From a virus: 37,139 nt of DNA. The translations under genes and the position numbers were made by a program. The DNA lies in IMG/VR virus record IMGVR_UViG_3300008451_000397, positions 1-37,139 of that record. One strand, 5' to 3'. Shown here in pieces: positions 5,269 through 12,634 of this stretch; position 1 is the stretch's first letter; every line of letters starts with the position of its first letter. Below the pieces are notes generated by a model that made no database searches, was not told the DNA's origin, and saw nothing but the letters and a program-made list of their open reading frames with translations.

Positions 5269-5642
5269 TCACTTTCTATCTACCAATGCCGCCAACTGTT
5301 AATCACTACTACGGGCAGAGTGGAAAGCGCAAATTCATATCTGAGGCTGGAAAAAAGTTTCGCGCCAAGGTACAGGAAATTGTCGCGCAAGCTGGGCACG
5401 AAATTATCGAAGGTCGTGTGATGTTTGCGGTGTCAATCCATCCAGCCAGCAAGCGCAAACAAGACCTAGACAACAGATTAAAGCCACTGCAAGACGCGCT
5501 GACGCTTGCGGGAGTGTGGATTGATGACGAGCAGATTGATGTTCTGCACGTTGTGCGCAGAGATGTAGTCAAGGGCGGCTATGTGACCGTAGTAATTACC
5601 GAATTATCAGCAGCACCAAAGCAAAACCCGCAACAGCGATGA
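5265..5642 (+). CDS. rusA: RusA-family Holliday-junction resolvase
   Basis: RusA dimers cut Holliday junctions during phage recombination and replication. The 125-residue chain has the RusA fold signature: a start of PMPPTVNHYY, then KRKQDLDNRLKPLQDAL (acidic D67, D69 and N70), then GVWIDDEQI (D87, D88). These positions match the family's magnesium-binding aspartates. The length is typical. It overlaps the ref-like gene upstream. It is the last gene of the GC-richer block before the AT-rich endonuclease gene. Confidence 0.92.
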   Translation: MITFYLPMPPTVNHYYGQSGKRKFISEAGKKFRAKVQEIVAQAGHEIIEGRVMFAVSIHPASKRKQDLDNRLKPLQDALTLAGVWIDDEQIDVLHVVRRDVVKGGYVTVVITELSAAPKQNPQQR

Positions 5643-5684
5643 ACTGATGCGGGCTTCTATCAACGTACTAACAAGGGTAACACG

Positions 5685-6227
5685 ATGAGTAAGCAAATTA
5701 TAGGCGAATTAAATACAAAAGCCAAAATTTCAAAAATTGCCATATTAAAAAGCGATTTATTTGCGATTGTTGATGATTGTGATTTTGAATCAATGAGTCA
5801 ATTCAAATGGTATTTGCACACTGGCGGCTATGCAGTACGGAATGTTGAAATAGAAAACATAGGCAGAAAAGTCCTTCTTATGCATAGGAGCATATGCAGT
5901 CTTGATTATGGAGATAGAAGGGTAGTTGACCATATTAATGGCAATAAGCTTGATAACAGAAAAATTAATCTGCGAGTTTGTCATCGAATGGAAAACGCAA
6001 GAAATCAAATTCTCAAATGCACCAATACATCTGGGTATAAAGGTGTTTCATTTGTTCCGTCTAGAAATTCATACATTGCATATATAACTGCAAATAATAA
6101 AAGAAAAACAATCGGGTATTTTAAAACCCCAGAGTTGGCGCATGAAGCATATAAAACTTTTGCACAGCAATATCACGGGAGTTTTGCAAATTTTGGATTT
6201 GGTTCAATTTTAAATATGGGGGCTTAA
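5685..6227 (+). CDS. HNH endonuclease with AP2 DNA-binding domain
   Basis: Proteins of this type are free-standing, homing-like endonucleases common in phages. The 180 residues show an HNH module at about 66-107 (MHRSI, then VVDHINGNKLDNRKINLRVC and a following N-rich segment) and an AP2 DNA-binding domain at about 116-165 (SGYKGVSFVPSRNSYIAYI, ending LAHEAYKTFAQQYHG). It breaks the ATGA chain: a 42-nt gap precedes it. It is strikingly AT-rich (15 G/C in the 60 bases from 5701, against 32 of 60 from 5461 in rusA). It is therefore likely a recent arrival. It ends directly against the helicase start. Confidence 0.9.
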   Translation: MSKQIIGELNTKAKISKIAILKSDLFAIVDDCDFESMSQFKWYLHTGGYAVRNVEIENIGRKVLLMHRSICSLDYGDRRVVDHINGNKLDNRKINLRVCHRMENARNQILKCTNTSGYKGVSFVPSRNSYIAYITANNKRKTIGYFKTPELAHEAYKTFAQQYHGSFANFGFGSILNMGA

Positions 6228-7601
6228 ATGGGTCTCTATGAAGATTTTATCAAAAGCAAGACGCATAGCCTCGGGAGTTTTGGATTTGATCCTATATGGA
6301 TGCCTGATTGCGCATTTGATTTTCAAAAATCAATTATTGAAAAATCTATTAAAAAAGGTCGTATAGGCGTTTTTGCAGATACGGGACTTGGAAAAACATT
6401 GATTCAGGTTTCTATCGCGGAAAATATTGTAAGGCATACAAATAAGAGGGTTTTAATCCTCACTCCGCTGGCTGTTGCATTCCAGTTTATTGACGAGGCT
6501 ACGAGAATTTGCGTAGATGACATCGCTCACAGTAAATCTGGCGAAATAACTAAAAAAATCACGGTCTGCAACTATGAGCGACTGCACTTGCTTAACCCTG
6601 ATGACTTCGTTTGCGTGATGCTTGACGAATCCAGCATTTTAAAAAACTTTGCAGGTAAAACGAGGGATCAGATCGTGGCATTTATTAAAAAAGTGCCTTA
6701 CCGATTCTTATGCACGGCTACGCCTAGCCCTAATGATTTTATCGAGCTTGGTAACAGCTCAGAAGCTCTTGGATACATGGGATACATGGACATGCTAACT
6801 AAGTTTTTTAAGTCAAATCAAAACAGCGTAGATAGTAACAATCGAAACATCGGCGAAAAGTTCTATCTAAAGCCTCACGCTGAAAGAGATTTTTTTGCAT
6901 GGGTGAATCAGTGGTCGGTGATGGTTAAAAAACCTTCTGATCTTGGATTTAGCGATGATGGTTATGGATTGCCATCACTTCACATTAATAAGCACATGGT
7001 TAAAAACGAGAAAACATGGGTTATTGATGGTCAATCCTCTCTATTTGCTATGCCAGCAAAAAGTATGACGGAGGTTAGAGAAGAGCAAAAACTTACAGTT
7101 AAAGAACGATGCGATAAGGCTGCTGTTTTGGCGAGTGGAAAAACATCTGTTTATTGGTGCAATTTAAACGAGGAAAGCTCTTTACTTGCCAATATTGATC
7201 GTGATGCCGTTGAGATTATCGGAGGCATGCCAATTGAGAAGAAGGAGGAAATATTAGTCGCATTTGCTAGAGGTGAAATAAAGAGGTTGATCACAAAAGC
7301 AAAAATGACTTCTATGGGTCTTAACTGGCAACACTGTAATCACACAGTATTTTTCCCGACTTGGAGCTATGAGCAATATTACCAGGCGATAAGACGGTTT
7401 TGGAGGTTTGGCCAAAAGTCGGAAGTGACTTGCGACATGGTTATAAGCGAAGGTCAGGAGCGTGTAATGGAGACACTAGACCAAAAGACCAAAAAAGCTA
7501 TTGAGTTATATGGAAATTTAGTAGCCGCTACAAATCGTGAATTTAGCCATCACACAAAAGACTTTAATCAAATCGTTACATTACCGGAATTCGTCAAATG
7601 A
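6228..7601 (+). CDS. SNF2/DEAD-type helicase paired with methyltransferase
   Basis: This is a superfamily-2 ATPase of 457 residues. Motifs in order: Walker A ADTGLGKT (50-57), LILTPLAV (76-83, motif Ia), DESS (133-136, the DEAD/H box variant), TATPSPN (163-169, motif III), and a late YQAIRRFWRFGQ segment (motif VI, arginine fingers). The residues between the two RecA-like lobes include a 60-residue insert. It probably translocates on DNA rather than acting as the replicative helicase, since a DnaB type is encoded at 9999. It overlaps the methyltransferase start as ATGA, and such helicase/methylase pairs recur in phages. Their joint role is not settled. It is AT-richer than the replication genes. 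Confidence 0.85.
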   Translation: MGLYEDFIKSKTHSLGSFGFDPIWMPDCAFDFQKSIIEKSIKKGRIGVFADTGLGKTLIQVSIAENIVRHTNKRVLILTPLAVAFQFIDEATRICVDDIAHSKSGEITKKITVCNYERLHLLNPDDFVCVMLDESSILKNFAGKTRDQIVAFIKKVPYRFLCTATPSPNDFIELGNSSEALGYMGYMDMLTKFFKSNQNSVDSNNRNIGEKFYLKPHAERDFFAWVNQWSVMVKKPSDLGFSDDGYGLPSLHINKHMVKNEKTWVIDGQSSLFAMPAKSMTEVREEQKLTVKERCDKAAVLASGKTSVYWCNLNEESSLLANIDRDAVEIIGGMPIEKKEEILVAFARGEIKRLITKAKMTSMGLNWQHCNHTVFFPTWSYEQYYQAIRRFWRFGQKSEVTCDMVISEGQERVMETLDQKTKKAIELYGNLVAATNREFSHHTKDFNQIVTLPEFVK

Positions 7602-8650
7602 AAACTAAAGACCAAATAATCACACCTCAGTACGCAATCTACAACTCGGATTGTATGGAGGTATTGCCGACTCTTCCTGACAACTCAATCGACTTATCGG
7701 TGTATTCACCTCCTTTTGCTGGCTTATACAACTACAGCTCGAGCGAGCGAGATTTTTCAAACTGCGAAAGTAAAGAGCAATTTTTAGAGCAGTACGACTA
7801 CTTAGTAAAAGAAATTGCTAGGGTAACTAAGCCAGGTCGCATTACCGCTGTTCATTGCACAGATGTTTTTGATAATTCTTGCCGCCTTTGGGATTTCCCT
7901 CACGAGATTATCCGGATACATGAGAAATATGGTTTCCAGTACAGAAATAGAATTACCGTATGGAAAGAGCCATTAAAAGTTCGCATGCGGACGATGGTTA
8001 AGAGCTTGATGCATAAGTTAATAGTTGAGGACTCTACCCAGTGTTTTACCGCTATGCCTGACTACGTTCTTATTTTGACAAAAAAAGGCGATAGCGAAAC
8101 ACCAGTTACGCATCCTCATGGCCTAAGTCGTTACTTTGGCGAGACTCCTATTTTGCCTAACATTTTGAGGGCATTCAATAATGCAAATGAGTCTAAGTTT
8201 AACGAGGATCAATTGTGGGAATACCTTAAAAGTAATTTTGCTGACCACAAAGATCCAAAGAGCAACAAATTATCTCATTACATATGGCAGAGATACGCAT
8301 CTAGCGTATGGGATGACATAAGAATAGACAATGTTTTACCTTTCCGAGATAGCAAAGAACAGGACGACGAAAAGCATGTTCACCCATTGCAATTAGATGT
8401 TATCGACAGGATCGTTGAGATGTACAGCAACGAAGGAGAGGTGGTTTTAACTCCATTTATGGGGGTTGGTTCTGAGGTTTATAGCCCTGTTTCAATGGGT
8501 CGCAAGGCTATCGGGGTTGAGCTAAAAGACAGTTATTTTAAACAAGCAAAAATTAACTTAGAACTGGCAAAAAACCGCTTTGATAAAGAAAAAACATTTA
8601 AGCAAGAGTCACTTCTTGATGTTGATCTATTTGAACAGGTGATGGAATGA
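7598..8650 (+). CDS. Beta-class DNA methyltransferase (N4-C or N6-A)
   Basis: This enzyme transfers a methyl group from S-adenosylmethionine to a base in duplex DNA. In the 350 residues the catalytic motif IV comes first (VYSPPFAG, SPPF at 37-40). The AdoMet motif I lies near the C-terminus (TPFMGVGSE, 285-293), after the HPLQLDVIDRIV segment. That order is the beta class. SPP-[FYW] is common in N4-cytosine enzymes, though the base cannot be fixed by reading. The target-recognition region is about 110-250. No restriction nuclease lies next to it, so it probably protects phage DNA or marks it. It is coupled to the helicase upstream and a small HTH gene downstream. Confidence 0.9.
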   Translation: MKTKDQIITPQYAIYNSDCMEVLPTLPDNSIDLSVYSPPFAGLYNYSSSERDFSNCESKEQFLEQYDYLVKEIARVTKPGRITAVHCTDVFDNSCRLWDFPHEIIRIHEKYGFQYRNRITVWKEPLKVRMRTMVKSLMHKLIVEDSTQCFTAMPDYVLILTKKGDSETPVTHPHGLSRYFGETPILPNILRAFNNANESKFNEDQLWEYLKSNFADHKDPKSNKLSHYIWQRYASSVWDDIRIDNVLPFRDSKEQDDEKHVHPLQLDVIDRIVEMYSNEGEVVLTPFMGVGSEVYSPVSMGRKAIGVELKDSYFKQAKINLELAKNRFDKEKTFKQESLLDVDLFEQVME

Positions 8651-8808
8651 CTCGCCGCAAAGTTCTCACAGCCGATCAAGTGCGCGAAATTCGCAAACTG
8701 CATCTTGGCTATGTTGTCGGGTATCAGGCACTTGCTAAACGCTTCGGCGTTGGTGCTTCGACTATCCGCGATGTGGTCAAGTTTTATACCTATGCGGGGG
8801 TTATATGA
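8647..8808 (+). CDS. 53-residue helix-turn-helix protein
   Basis: This short gene overlaps the methyltransferase stop as ATGA and the following gene in the same way. It encodes 53 residues with one helix-turn-helix: LTADQVREIRKLHLGYVV, then YQALAKRFGVGASTIRDVV. This is the pattern of resolvase-type or HNH-associated DNA-binding heads. Such single-domain proteins occur as DNA-binding partners or remnants of larger proteins. It may regulate the island or the replication genes. Confidence 0.65.
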   Translation: MTRRKVLTADQVREIRKLHLGYVVGYQALAKRFGVGASTIRDVVKFYTYAGVI

Positions 8809-8921
8809 ATCTTATGAACATGGCTGAGAACGTCAAGAAGCTGCACACGCAAGAGGCAAAGGATCGCCAGGTGCATTTGCTACTCGCTTCGCTTGCGGTT
8901 TTATTGAAGCGGGGTAAATGA
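8805..8921 (+). CDS. 38-residue helical protein
   Basis: ATGA overlaps join it to both neighbours. The 38 residues open MNLMNMAENVKKLHTQEAKD and end with a Leu/Ala-rich helix, LLLASLAVLLKRGK. It may be amphipathic or weakly membrane-associated. It may serve mainly to carry ribosomes to the initiator gene. Function unknown. Confidence 0.5.
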   Translation: MNLMNMAENVKKLHTQEAKDRQVHLLLASLAVLLKRGK

Positions 8922-9616
8922 TGGCGCGTATCAGAACAATAAAACCAGAGTTTTTTACATCGTCCGATATTCTCTCTTTGACGCCACTTTCACGCCTATT
9001 TTACGTGTCTTTATGGTGTGAATCTGATCGTGAGGGGCGCTTAAATTGGAACGTTCAAACACTTAAATTCCGTTATTTTCCGGTCGATGACTGCGATATT
9101 GCAGCGATGGGCGAGGAGTTAATCAACGCGAAATTAATCAGTATCTACTCTGTAGATGATCGTGAATATGCGGAAATACACAGCTTTGCAAAACATCAAG
9201 TCATCAATAATCGTGAGTCTGTCAGCACAATTCCTCCACGCGTGAAAGTGGCGTCAAAGTCGCGTGAAAGTGGCGTACAAGGGGAAGGGAAGGAAGGAAA
9301 GGAAAGGAAAGGAACACGCGTCGCGGAAAAGGAAGCATTCGAAACCTTCTGGATTGCCTATCCAAAAAAGATCGCAAAGCAAGATGCCGAGAAAGCATTT
9401 GCAAAACTCAATCCAGATGCAGACCTGCAAGCCAAGATTCTGCAAGCGGTTGGACGCGCTGCTAAATCCGCTGATTGGCTCAAAGAGGCGGGGCAGTTCA
9501 TACCTAACGCTGCAACATGGATCAACGGGAAGCGGTGGGAGGATGGCTTAACGCTGGTTCCTGCTGTCGGTGCAAATGATTGGCGCAATGATCCGCGCTT
9601 TCGGGGGGCAAAATGA
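8918..9616 (+). CDS. Lambda-O-like replication initiator
   Basis: This is predicted to bind the phage origin and load the replisome. Residues about 1-90 form an N-terminal winged-helix region of phage replication proteins (RIRTIKPEFFTSSDILSLTP, FYVSLWCESDREGRL). Residues about 120-215 match the C-terminal part of phage primosome proteins (FETFWIAYPKKIAKQDAEKAF, FIPNAATWINGKRWED). Between them is a Gly/Lys/Glu linker encoded by the repeat and purine tract at 9239-9314. The start may be 8918 or the second ATG at 8921. It sits ahead of a DnaB-type helicase, so it plays the O role with the helicase encoded by the phage. Confidence 0.8.
   Translation: MMARIRTIKPEFFTSSDILSLTPLSRLFYVSLWCESDREGRLNWNVQTLKFRYFPVDDCDIAAMGEELINAKLISIYSVDDREYAEIHSFAKHQVINNRESVSTIPPRVKVASKSRESGVQGEGKEGKERKGTRVAEKEAFETFWIAYPKKIAKQDAEKAFAKLNPDADLQAKILQAVGRAAKSADWLKEAGQFIPNAATWINGKRWEDGLTLVPAVGANDWRNDPRFRGAK
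9239..9314. other. Probable phage replication origin inside the initiator gene
   Basis: Two exact 16-bp copies of CGCGTGAAAGTGGCGT lie at 9239-9254 and 9261-9276, a 22-bp period (about two helical turns). They are followed at 9279-9314 by an uninterrupted 36-nt purine run of GGAAG/GGAAA units. Because 22 is not a multiple of three, the two copies encode different peptides, so the repeat is held at DNA level. Lambda has the same design: iterons inside the O gene followed by a strand-asymmetric tract. Confidence 0.65.
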
Positions 9617-10008
9617 ATATTCCCAACGGAGCAGAGAAAGTGATCGCGGCAAGGAAGAAAGGTTTCAAGCCTTCGGAGATGCTAATCATTTCCCTTGTTG
9701 GCAAGCTGCAAGAGCTAAACCATACGATCTACGCGAACCCTGATGCCGTTTATGACTGGCGCTGGATGGTCGGTTTAAAGGCTTGCATCTTCACAAAAAC
9801 GGGAATTGATTCTAAAGCCATTTTAAAGGCCGTGGCTAAATCTAATCCTGATTGGCTAGGCATGTATGACCTAGACCAATTTAAAGGCGCTGATGTGTCT
9901 TTCCTGCCTTTGGCGGGGGATATTGAGAAGCCACAAAGCCAGTGGCGCTACAAATTGCAATTTCTTGTGTGGACAAAGTGGCAGAACGAGGAGTTCTCAT
10001 GGAACTAA
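9613..10008 (+). CDS. Replication-associated protein, unknown
   Basis: The product is 131 residues, coupled to the initiator gene (ATGA) and overlapping the helicase start by 10 nt. It has an N-terminal basic helix, then YDWRWMVGLKACIFTKTGID and a C-terminal region ending in aromatic residues (WRYKLQFLVWTKWQN). Its position between O-like and DnaB-like genes is that of helicase loaders or replication accessory proteins. There is no Walker motif, so it is not a DnaC-type ATPase. Function by context only. Confidence 0.6.
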   Translation: MNIPNGAEKVIAARKKGFKPSEMLIISLVGKLQELNHTIYANPDAVYDWRWMVGLKACIFTKTGIDSKAILKAVAKSNPDWLGMYDLDQFKGADVSFLPLAGDIEKPQSQWRYKLQFLVWTKWQNEEFSWN

Positions 10009-10937
10009 TCCGTGATGACATAGACCTGTCCGATTACATGACTGAGCAGGTGACAGAACACCGCGTTTTACCTGCAAGCGATTGGGTATCTGAATTGGTG
10101 GATCACTTCCACAAGCGTGACGACACAGTGAAAATTTACATGCCGTGGATGCGCACTCACAAGGATTTTCATTTCAGGCCGTTTGAGGTGTCTCTTTGGG
10201 GCGGTATCAATGGGCATGGCAAATCGCAAATTGTTGGGCAGGTAGTCCTTGCATTAGCAAAGCAAGGGCAGAAAGTCGCTCTGGCATCGCTTGAAATGAA
10301 ACCTGCTTCAACCATGGCAAGAATGAGTCGCCAGGCTTACGGCGAGGACATACCACCGAAAAATTATCTTGAAATGTTCAGCGCATGGACTGACGAAAAA
10401 ATCTGGGTTTATGACCACGTTGGATCAATCCGATCAGATGTAATGCTCGCAGTTATTCGATACTCGATTGATAAGTTTGCAGTGCAACATTTCGTAGTCG
10501 ATAACTTGATGAAATGCGGCATGGGTGAGGACGATTACAACGGGCAAAAATCATTTGTTGATGGGCTTTGTACCATCGCAAAAGATACGGGGTGCCATAT
10601 TCACCTAGTGCTACACGTAAAAAAAGGCCGTGACGAGTTTGCTATGCCGACCAAGTTTGACATTAAAGGATCGGGCGCAATAACTGATTTGGTGGATAAC
10701 GTTTTTATTGTGTGGCGCAACAAACAGAAGGAAATTAACGCAAGAAGTGGCGTCGAGTTTGCACCTGATGAGCCTGATGCAATGCTTCTTTTGGTGAAAC
10801 AGCGGCATGGTGAGAATGAGGGGGAATATCGGCTGTATTTTGATAGGCCATCTTTGCAATATGCCGAATATCACAACGCCATCCCGACCCATTTTAAAGC
10901 TGAGATTGGAGTGAATTCGCATGAAATCGACTTCTGA
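9999..10937 (+). CDS. DnaB-type replicative helicase (RecA-fold ATPase)
   Basis: This is a hexameric-helicase-type ATPase for phage DNA replication. With the start at 9999 (ribosome-binding site CGAGGAG), it has 312 residues. Walker A is GGINGHGKS (68-76), followed by VALASLEMKP (93-102, the DnaB H1a-like motif). Walker B lies around FVVDNLMKC (165-173) and the later HLVLHVKKGRD segment is motif H3-like. It lacks the N-terminal domain of bacterial DnaB and so is nearer to the short phage and T7-type helicases. An upstream in-frame start at 9942 would only read through the preceding gene. Confidence 0.85.
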   Translation: MELIRDDIDLSDYMTEQVTEHRVLPASDWVSELVDHFHKRDDTVKIYMPWMRTHKDFHFRPFEVSLWGGINGHGKSQIVGQVVLALAKQGQKVALASLEMKPASTMARMSRQAYGEDIPPKNYLEMFSAWTDEKIWVYDHVGSIRSDVMLAVIRYSIDKFAVQHFVVDNLMKCGMGEDDYNGQKSFVDGLCTIAKDTGCHIHLVLHVKKGRDEFAMPTKFDIKGSGAITDLVDNVFIVWRNKQKEINARSGVEFAPDEPDAMLLLVKQRHGENEGEYRLYFDRPSLQYAEYHNAIPTHFKAEIGVNSHEIDF

Positions 10938-11217
10938 ATACAAGTATCCAAAACGCCTATCTGATGACTTGAAATTTCTTTCTCAATTCTACGGATGGAC
11001 AAACGAGGATAAGGCAGAGATTCGTGCTGCTTTTACCGGATCGCCTGAAATGGTCAACTTCTTTATTGTTTTAGCGGCAGCACATCGGGCGGGATACAAA
11101 CAATGGGCGGGAAATGGCTTTCAGCGGTTGGAGCATTGGTGCTTGGAGCATGGACTAGAAAGCCCGTTTGCTCTTGGTGGCTTCGATTTAACAGAACTGG
11201 ATCGGATGGCGATATGA
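10921..11217 (+). CDS. Small early protein, unknown
   Basis: The product is 98 residues with a start overlapping the helicase gene by 17 nt and a GGAGTG site upstream. The sequence is helical and aromatic (LKFLSQFYGWTNEDKAEIR, MVNFFIVLAAAHRAGYKQW). It ends in an acidic segment. No transmembrane helix is convincing. Its place after the helicase suggests a replication accessory protein. No family recognised. Confidence 0.6.
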   Translation: MKSTSEYKYPKRLSDDLKFLSQFYGWTNEDKAEIRAAFTGSPEMVNFFIVLAAAHRAGYKQWAGNGFQRLEHWCLEHGLESPFALGGFDLTELDRMAI

Positions 11218-11384
11218 AAAAACTATTTAAAGACTTCTTCGCAAGCATGGGAACTAACCGCAGGAACGAGGAATTGCTCAACGAATTGTGCGAGTCGTGC
11301 AAGTTGAAAGATGCGGTTATAGCCAAGCAAGCGGATTTGATTGACCGATTAGTGATTGATTTACATAGGACGGGGAAGGTATGA
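11214..11384 (+). CDS. 56-residue helical protein with CxxC
   Basis: The product opens MKKLFKDFFASMGTNRRN and continues with ELLNELCESCKLKDAVIAKQ and a terminal helix. The ATG overlaps the previous stop (ATGA), so the longer frame back to 11103 is rejected. A single CxxC pair could bind metal in a dimer. Coupled to the following gene. Function unknown. Confidence 0.55.
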   Translation: MKKLFKDFFASMGTNRRNEELLNELCESCKLKDAVIAKQADLIDRLVIDLHRTGKV

Positions 11385-11845
11385 AAAAGCGCAATAAGCA
11401 ATACAGGCCAAAAATGGCGCTAGTACCAAAGATCATTCGCAGAGTGTCGGCGCTTGAAGCTTACCCAGGACTTGCGCTGGAATTGCACATGAAACTACTG
11501 GCAGCAAAGGAAGAGCCAAGCATTGCCACGATCAACCAGTTAAGCAAGGAGCTTTGCATTATCGCGGGGGCCATGTCGTATGAGAGCAACTGCAAGCCAA
11601 TCGAAGGACGTAAAGACATGGAGGCGCTGGCAATCATGAGCGCAATCAAAGTAACGGAGTTGATTGTGGGGCGATATGAGCGCACTGGCAGCGTCTTTGT
11701 AAGCTCATTGGATAGAAAGAGCATGACAGCAGCGGCAAACGGCTTGGACAGCGTTTTAAGCAGAGTATCAAAAAGGAGTTATGAGATAGCGGCTCTCGAA
11801 GTTGAGGGCTATATCAAGACAGCAGAGACGAGGGTAGCGGCATGA
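11381..11845 (+). CDS. Phage early protein, unknown
   Basis: The product is 154 residues, predominantly helical and basic at the N-terminus (KKRNKQYRPKMALVPKIIRR). Helices of ALEAYPGLALELHMKLLAA type follow, with Ala-rich C-terminal helices. No motif or membrane span was seen. It lies in the coupled run leading to the Q-like regulator, with ATGA overlaps at both ends. Related small proteins in this slot of other phages are uncharacterised, so no role is assigned. Confidence 0.65.
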   Translation: MKKRNKQYRPKMALVPKIIRRVSALEAYPGLALELHMKLLAAKEEPSIATINQLSKELCIIAGAMSYESNCKPIEGRKDMEALAIMSAIKVTELIVGRYERTGSVFVSSLDRKSMTAAANGLDSVLSRVSKRSYEIAALEVEGYIKTAETRVAA

Positions 11846-12024
11846 GGCGCGGGGATTACCGCGATCCATTGCGAATACTGATTGAGCGTGAAAACAGCAC
11901 ATGCAAGGGCTGCAAGCACATCGGATGGGTAGAGATAGGCGAGAAGCGGGTGACTATCTGCAACATCAGAAACAAATTTGATAATCGAAAATGCACGGCT
12001 TATAAACTAAGGGGTGAAGAATGA
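11842..12024 (+). CDS. Small four-cysteine zinc-finger-like protein
   Basis: The product is 60 residues with C21-x2-C24 (TCKGCKHIG), C40 and C51, a spacing suited to one zinc site. The remainder is basic (RRGDYRDPLRILIE). It is coupled at both ends by ATGA. Such ninG-like or small finger proteins are frequent just upstream of late regulators, but identity with a named family is not established. Confidence 0.6.
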   Translation: MRRGDYRDPLRILIERENSTCKGCKHIGWVEIGEKRVTICNIRNKFDNRKCTAYKLRGEE

Positions 12025-12398
12025 AGCGAGATATTCCAGAAACATCATTAAATCCATTCGACAGAATCAAGGACGCATTAAATGAATGGGCCGGATTTAT
12101 GCGCGATAGACAATCTGGCGGTTATCCTAGGGCATCTAACTTTGCAAATGAAAGAGTGCAGTCAAGCAATACAACTGATGCCTATTATGAAAACGTACCT
12201 GATCGCGTCATTATGTTGGATAGGGCCATAGAATCATTGGCTCCTATGTTTAAATTAATAATGCACATGGAATATATGGATAGACGATCTAAGGCAATTA
12301 AAGCGGCTGTTATAGGAATCAGCCATCAGATATACGGGCAAAGGCTGTCTTTCATGTATGAGCAATTAAGTTTTCAAATGTTTAAAGATAATTGTTGA
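12021..12398 (+). CDS. Q-like late transcription regulator
   Basis: The product is 125 residues. The segment about 60-118 (DRVIMLDRAIESLAPMFKL, then MEYMDRRSKAIKAAVIGISH and YGQRLSFMYEQL) reads like the sigma-4-type helices of phage antitermination or late-activator proteins (Q and ArpU-like families). The last gene of the early operon is the usual place for Q. Its stop overlaps the -35 of a strong promoter candidate, and a terminator and the packaging genes follow. It would allow polymerase starting there to pass terminators in the late operon. The family call is inferred from pattern and position. Confidence 0.6.
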   Translation: MKRDIPETSLNPFDRIKDALNEWAGFMRDRQSGGYPRASNFANERVQSSNTTDAYYENVPDRVIMLDRAIESLAPMFKLIMHMEYMDRRSKAIKAAVIGISHQIYGQRLSFMYEQLSFQMFKDNC

Positions 12399-12423
12399 CA
12401 ATACTTGCGGCAAAATGTACCCT
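12395..12423 (+). promoter_or_regulatory. Candidate late promoter (PR'-like)
   Basis: A consensus TTGACA at 12395-12400 overlaps the end of the Q-like gene. A 17-bp spacer leads to a poor -10, TACCCT (12418-12423). A second weaker candidate is TTGTAG 12429-12434 with TAAATA 12452-12457. A strong -35 with a weak -10 fits a Q-dependent start. Confidence 0.5.
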
Positions 12424-12463
12424 GTTTTTTGTAGTGTTGATTTCTGCGCACTAAATAATTAAA

Positions 12464-12489
12464 GCTCACCCGAAACGGTGGGCTTTTTT
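12464..12489 (+). terminator. Intrinsic terminator before the late operon (tR'-like)
   Basis: GCTCACC (12464-12470), loop CGAAAC, GGTGGGC (12477-12483) and six T form a seven-pair stem with U-tract. It stands about 35-60 nt after the putative late start, so late expression would need antitermination. Confidence 0.85.
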
Positions 12490-12634
12490 GCTTTCTGGCG
12501 GCTACCTAGTACCGCAGACGTGAGGCGATACACGTAAAAACGCATATACGCCAGTGAACTACATTAAGTTGTGGCGCTGGCTTTTCTATTTTATGCACCT
12601 GACATTCTTCAGGGTTGCCGAAAGGCTATGTTTT
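12490..12634 (+). other. Untranslated leader before the packaging genes
   Basis: This 145-nt gap holds no convincing gene. It has a small inverted repeat (ACGTG 12518-12522, CACGT 12531-12535). A frame open from 12554 joins the terminase gene but reads unusually hydrophobic and aromatic, and has no better ribosome-binding site than 12635. A pac or cos site could lie here or in the terminase gene, but none is evident by eye. Confidence 0.3.

Noticed and set aside
5627-5653. Hairpin CCCGCA...TGCGGG after rusA as a terminator
   Set aside because: Six-pair stem with a 15-nt loop and no T-tract; too weak to call.
9264-9551. 95-codon frame through the purine tract in another frame of the initiator
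   Set aside because: Lys/Arg/Gly-rich only because of the purine run; the initiator frame has domain matches on both sides of the tract.
12490-12634. pac or cos site
   Set aside because: Only a 5-bp inverted repeat is present; nothing specific enough to call a packaging site.
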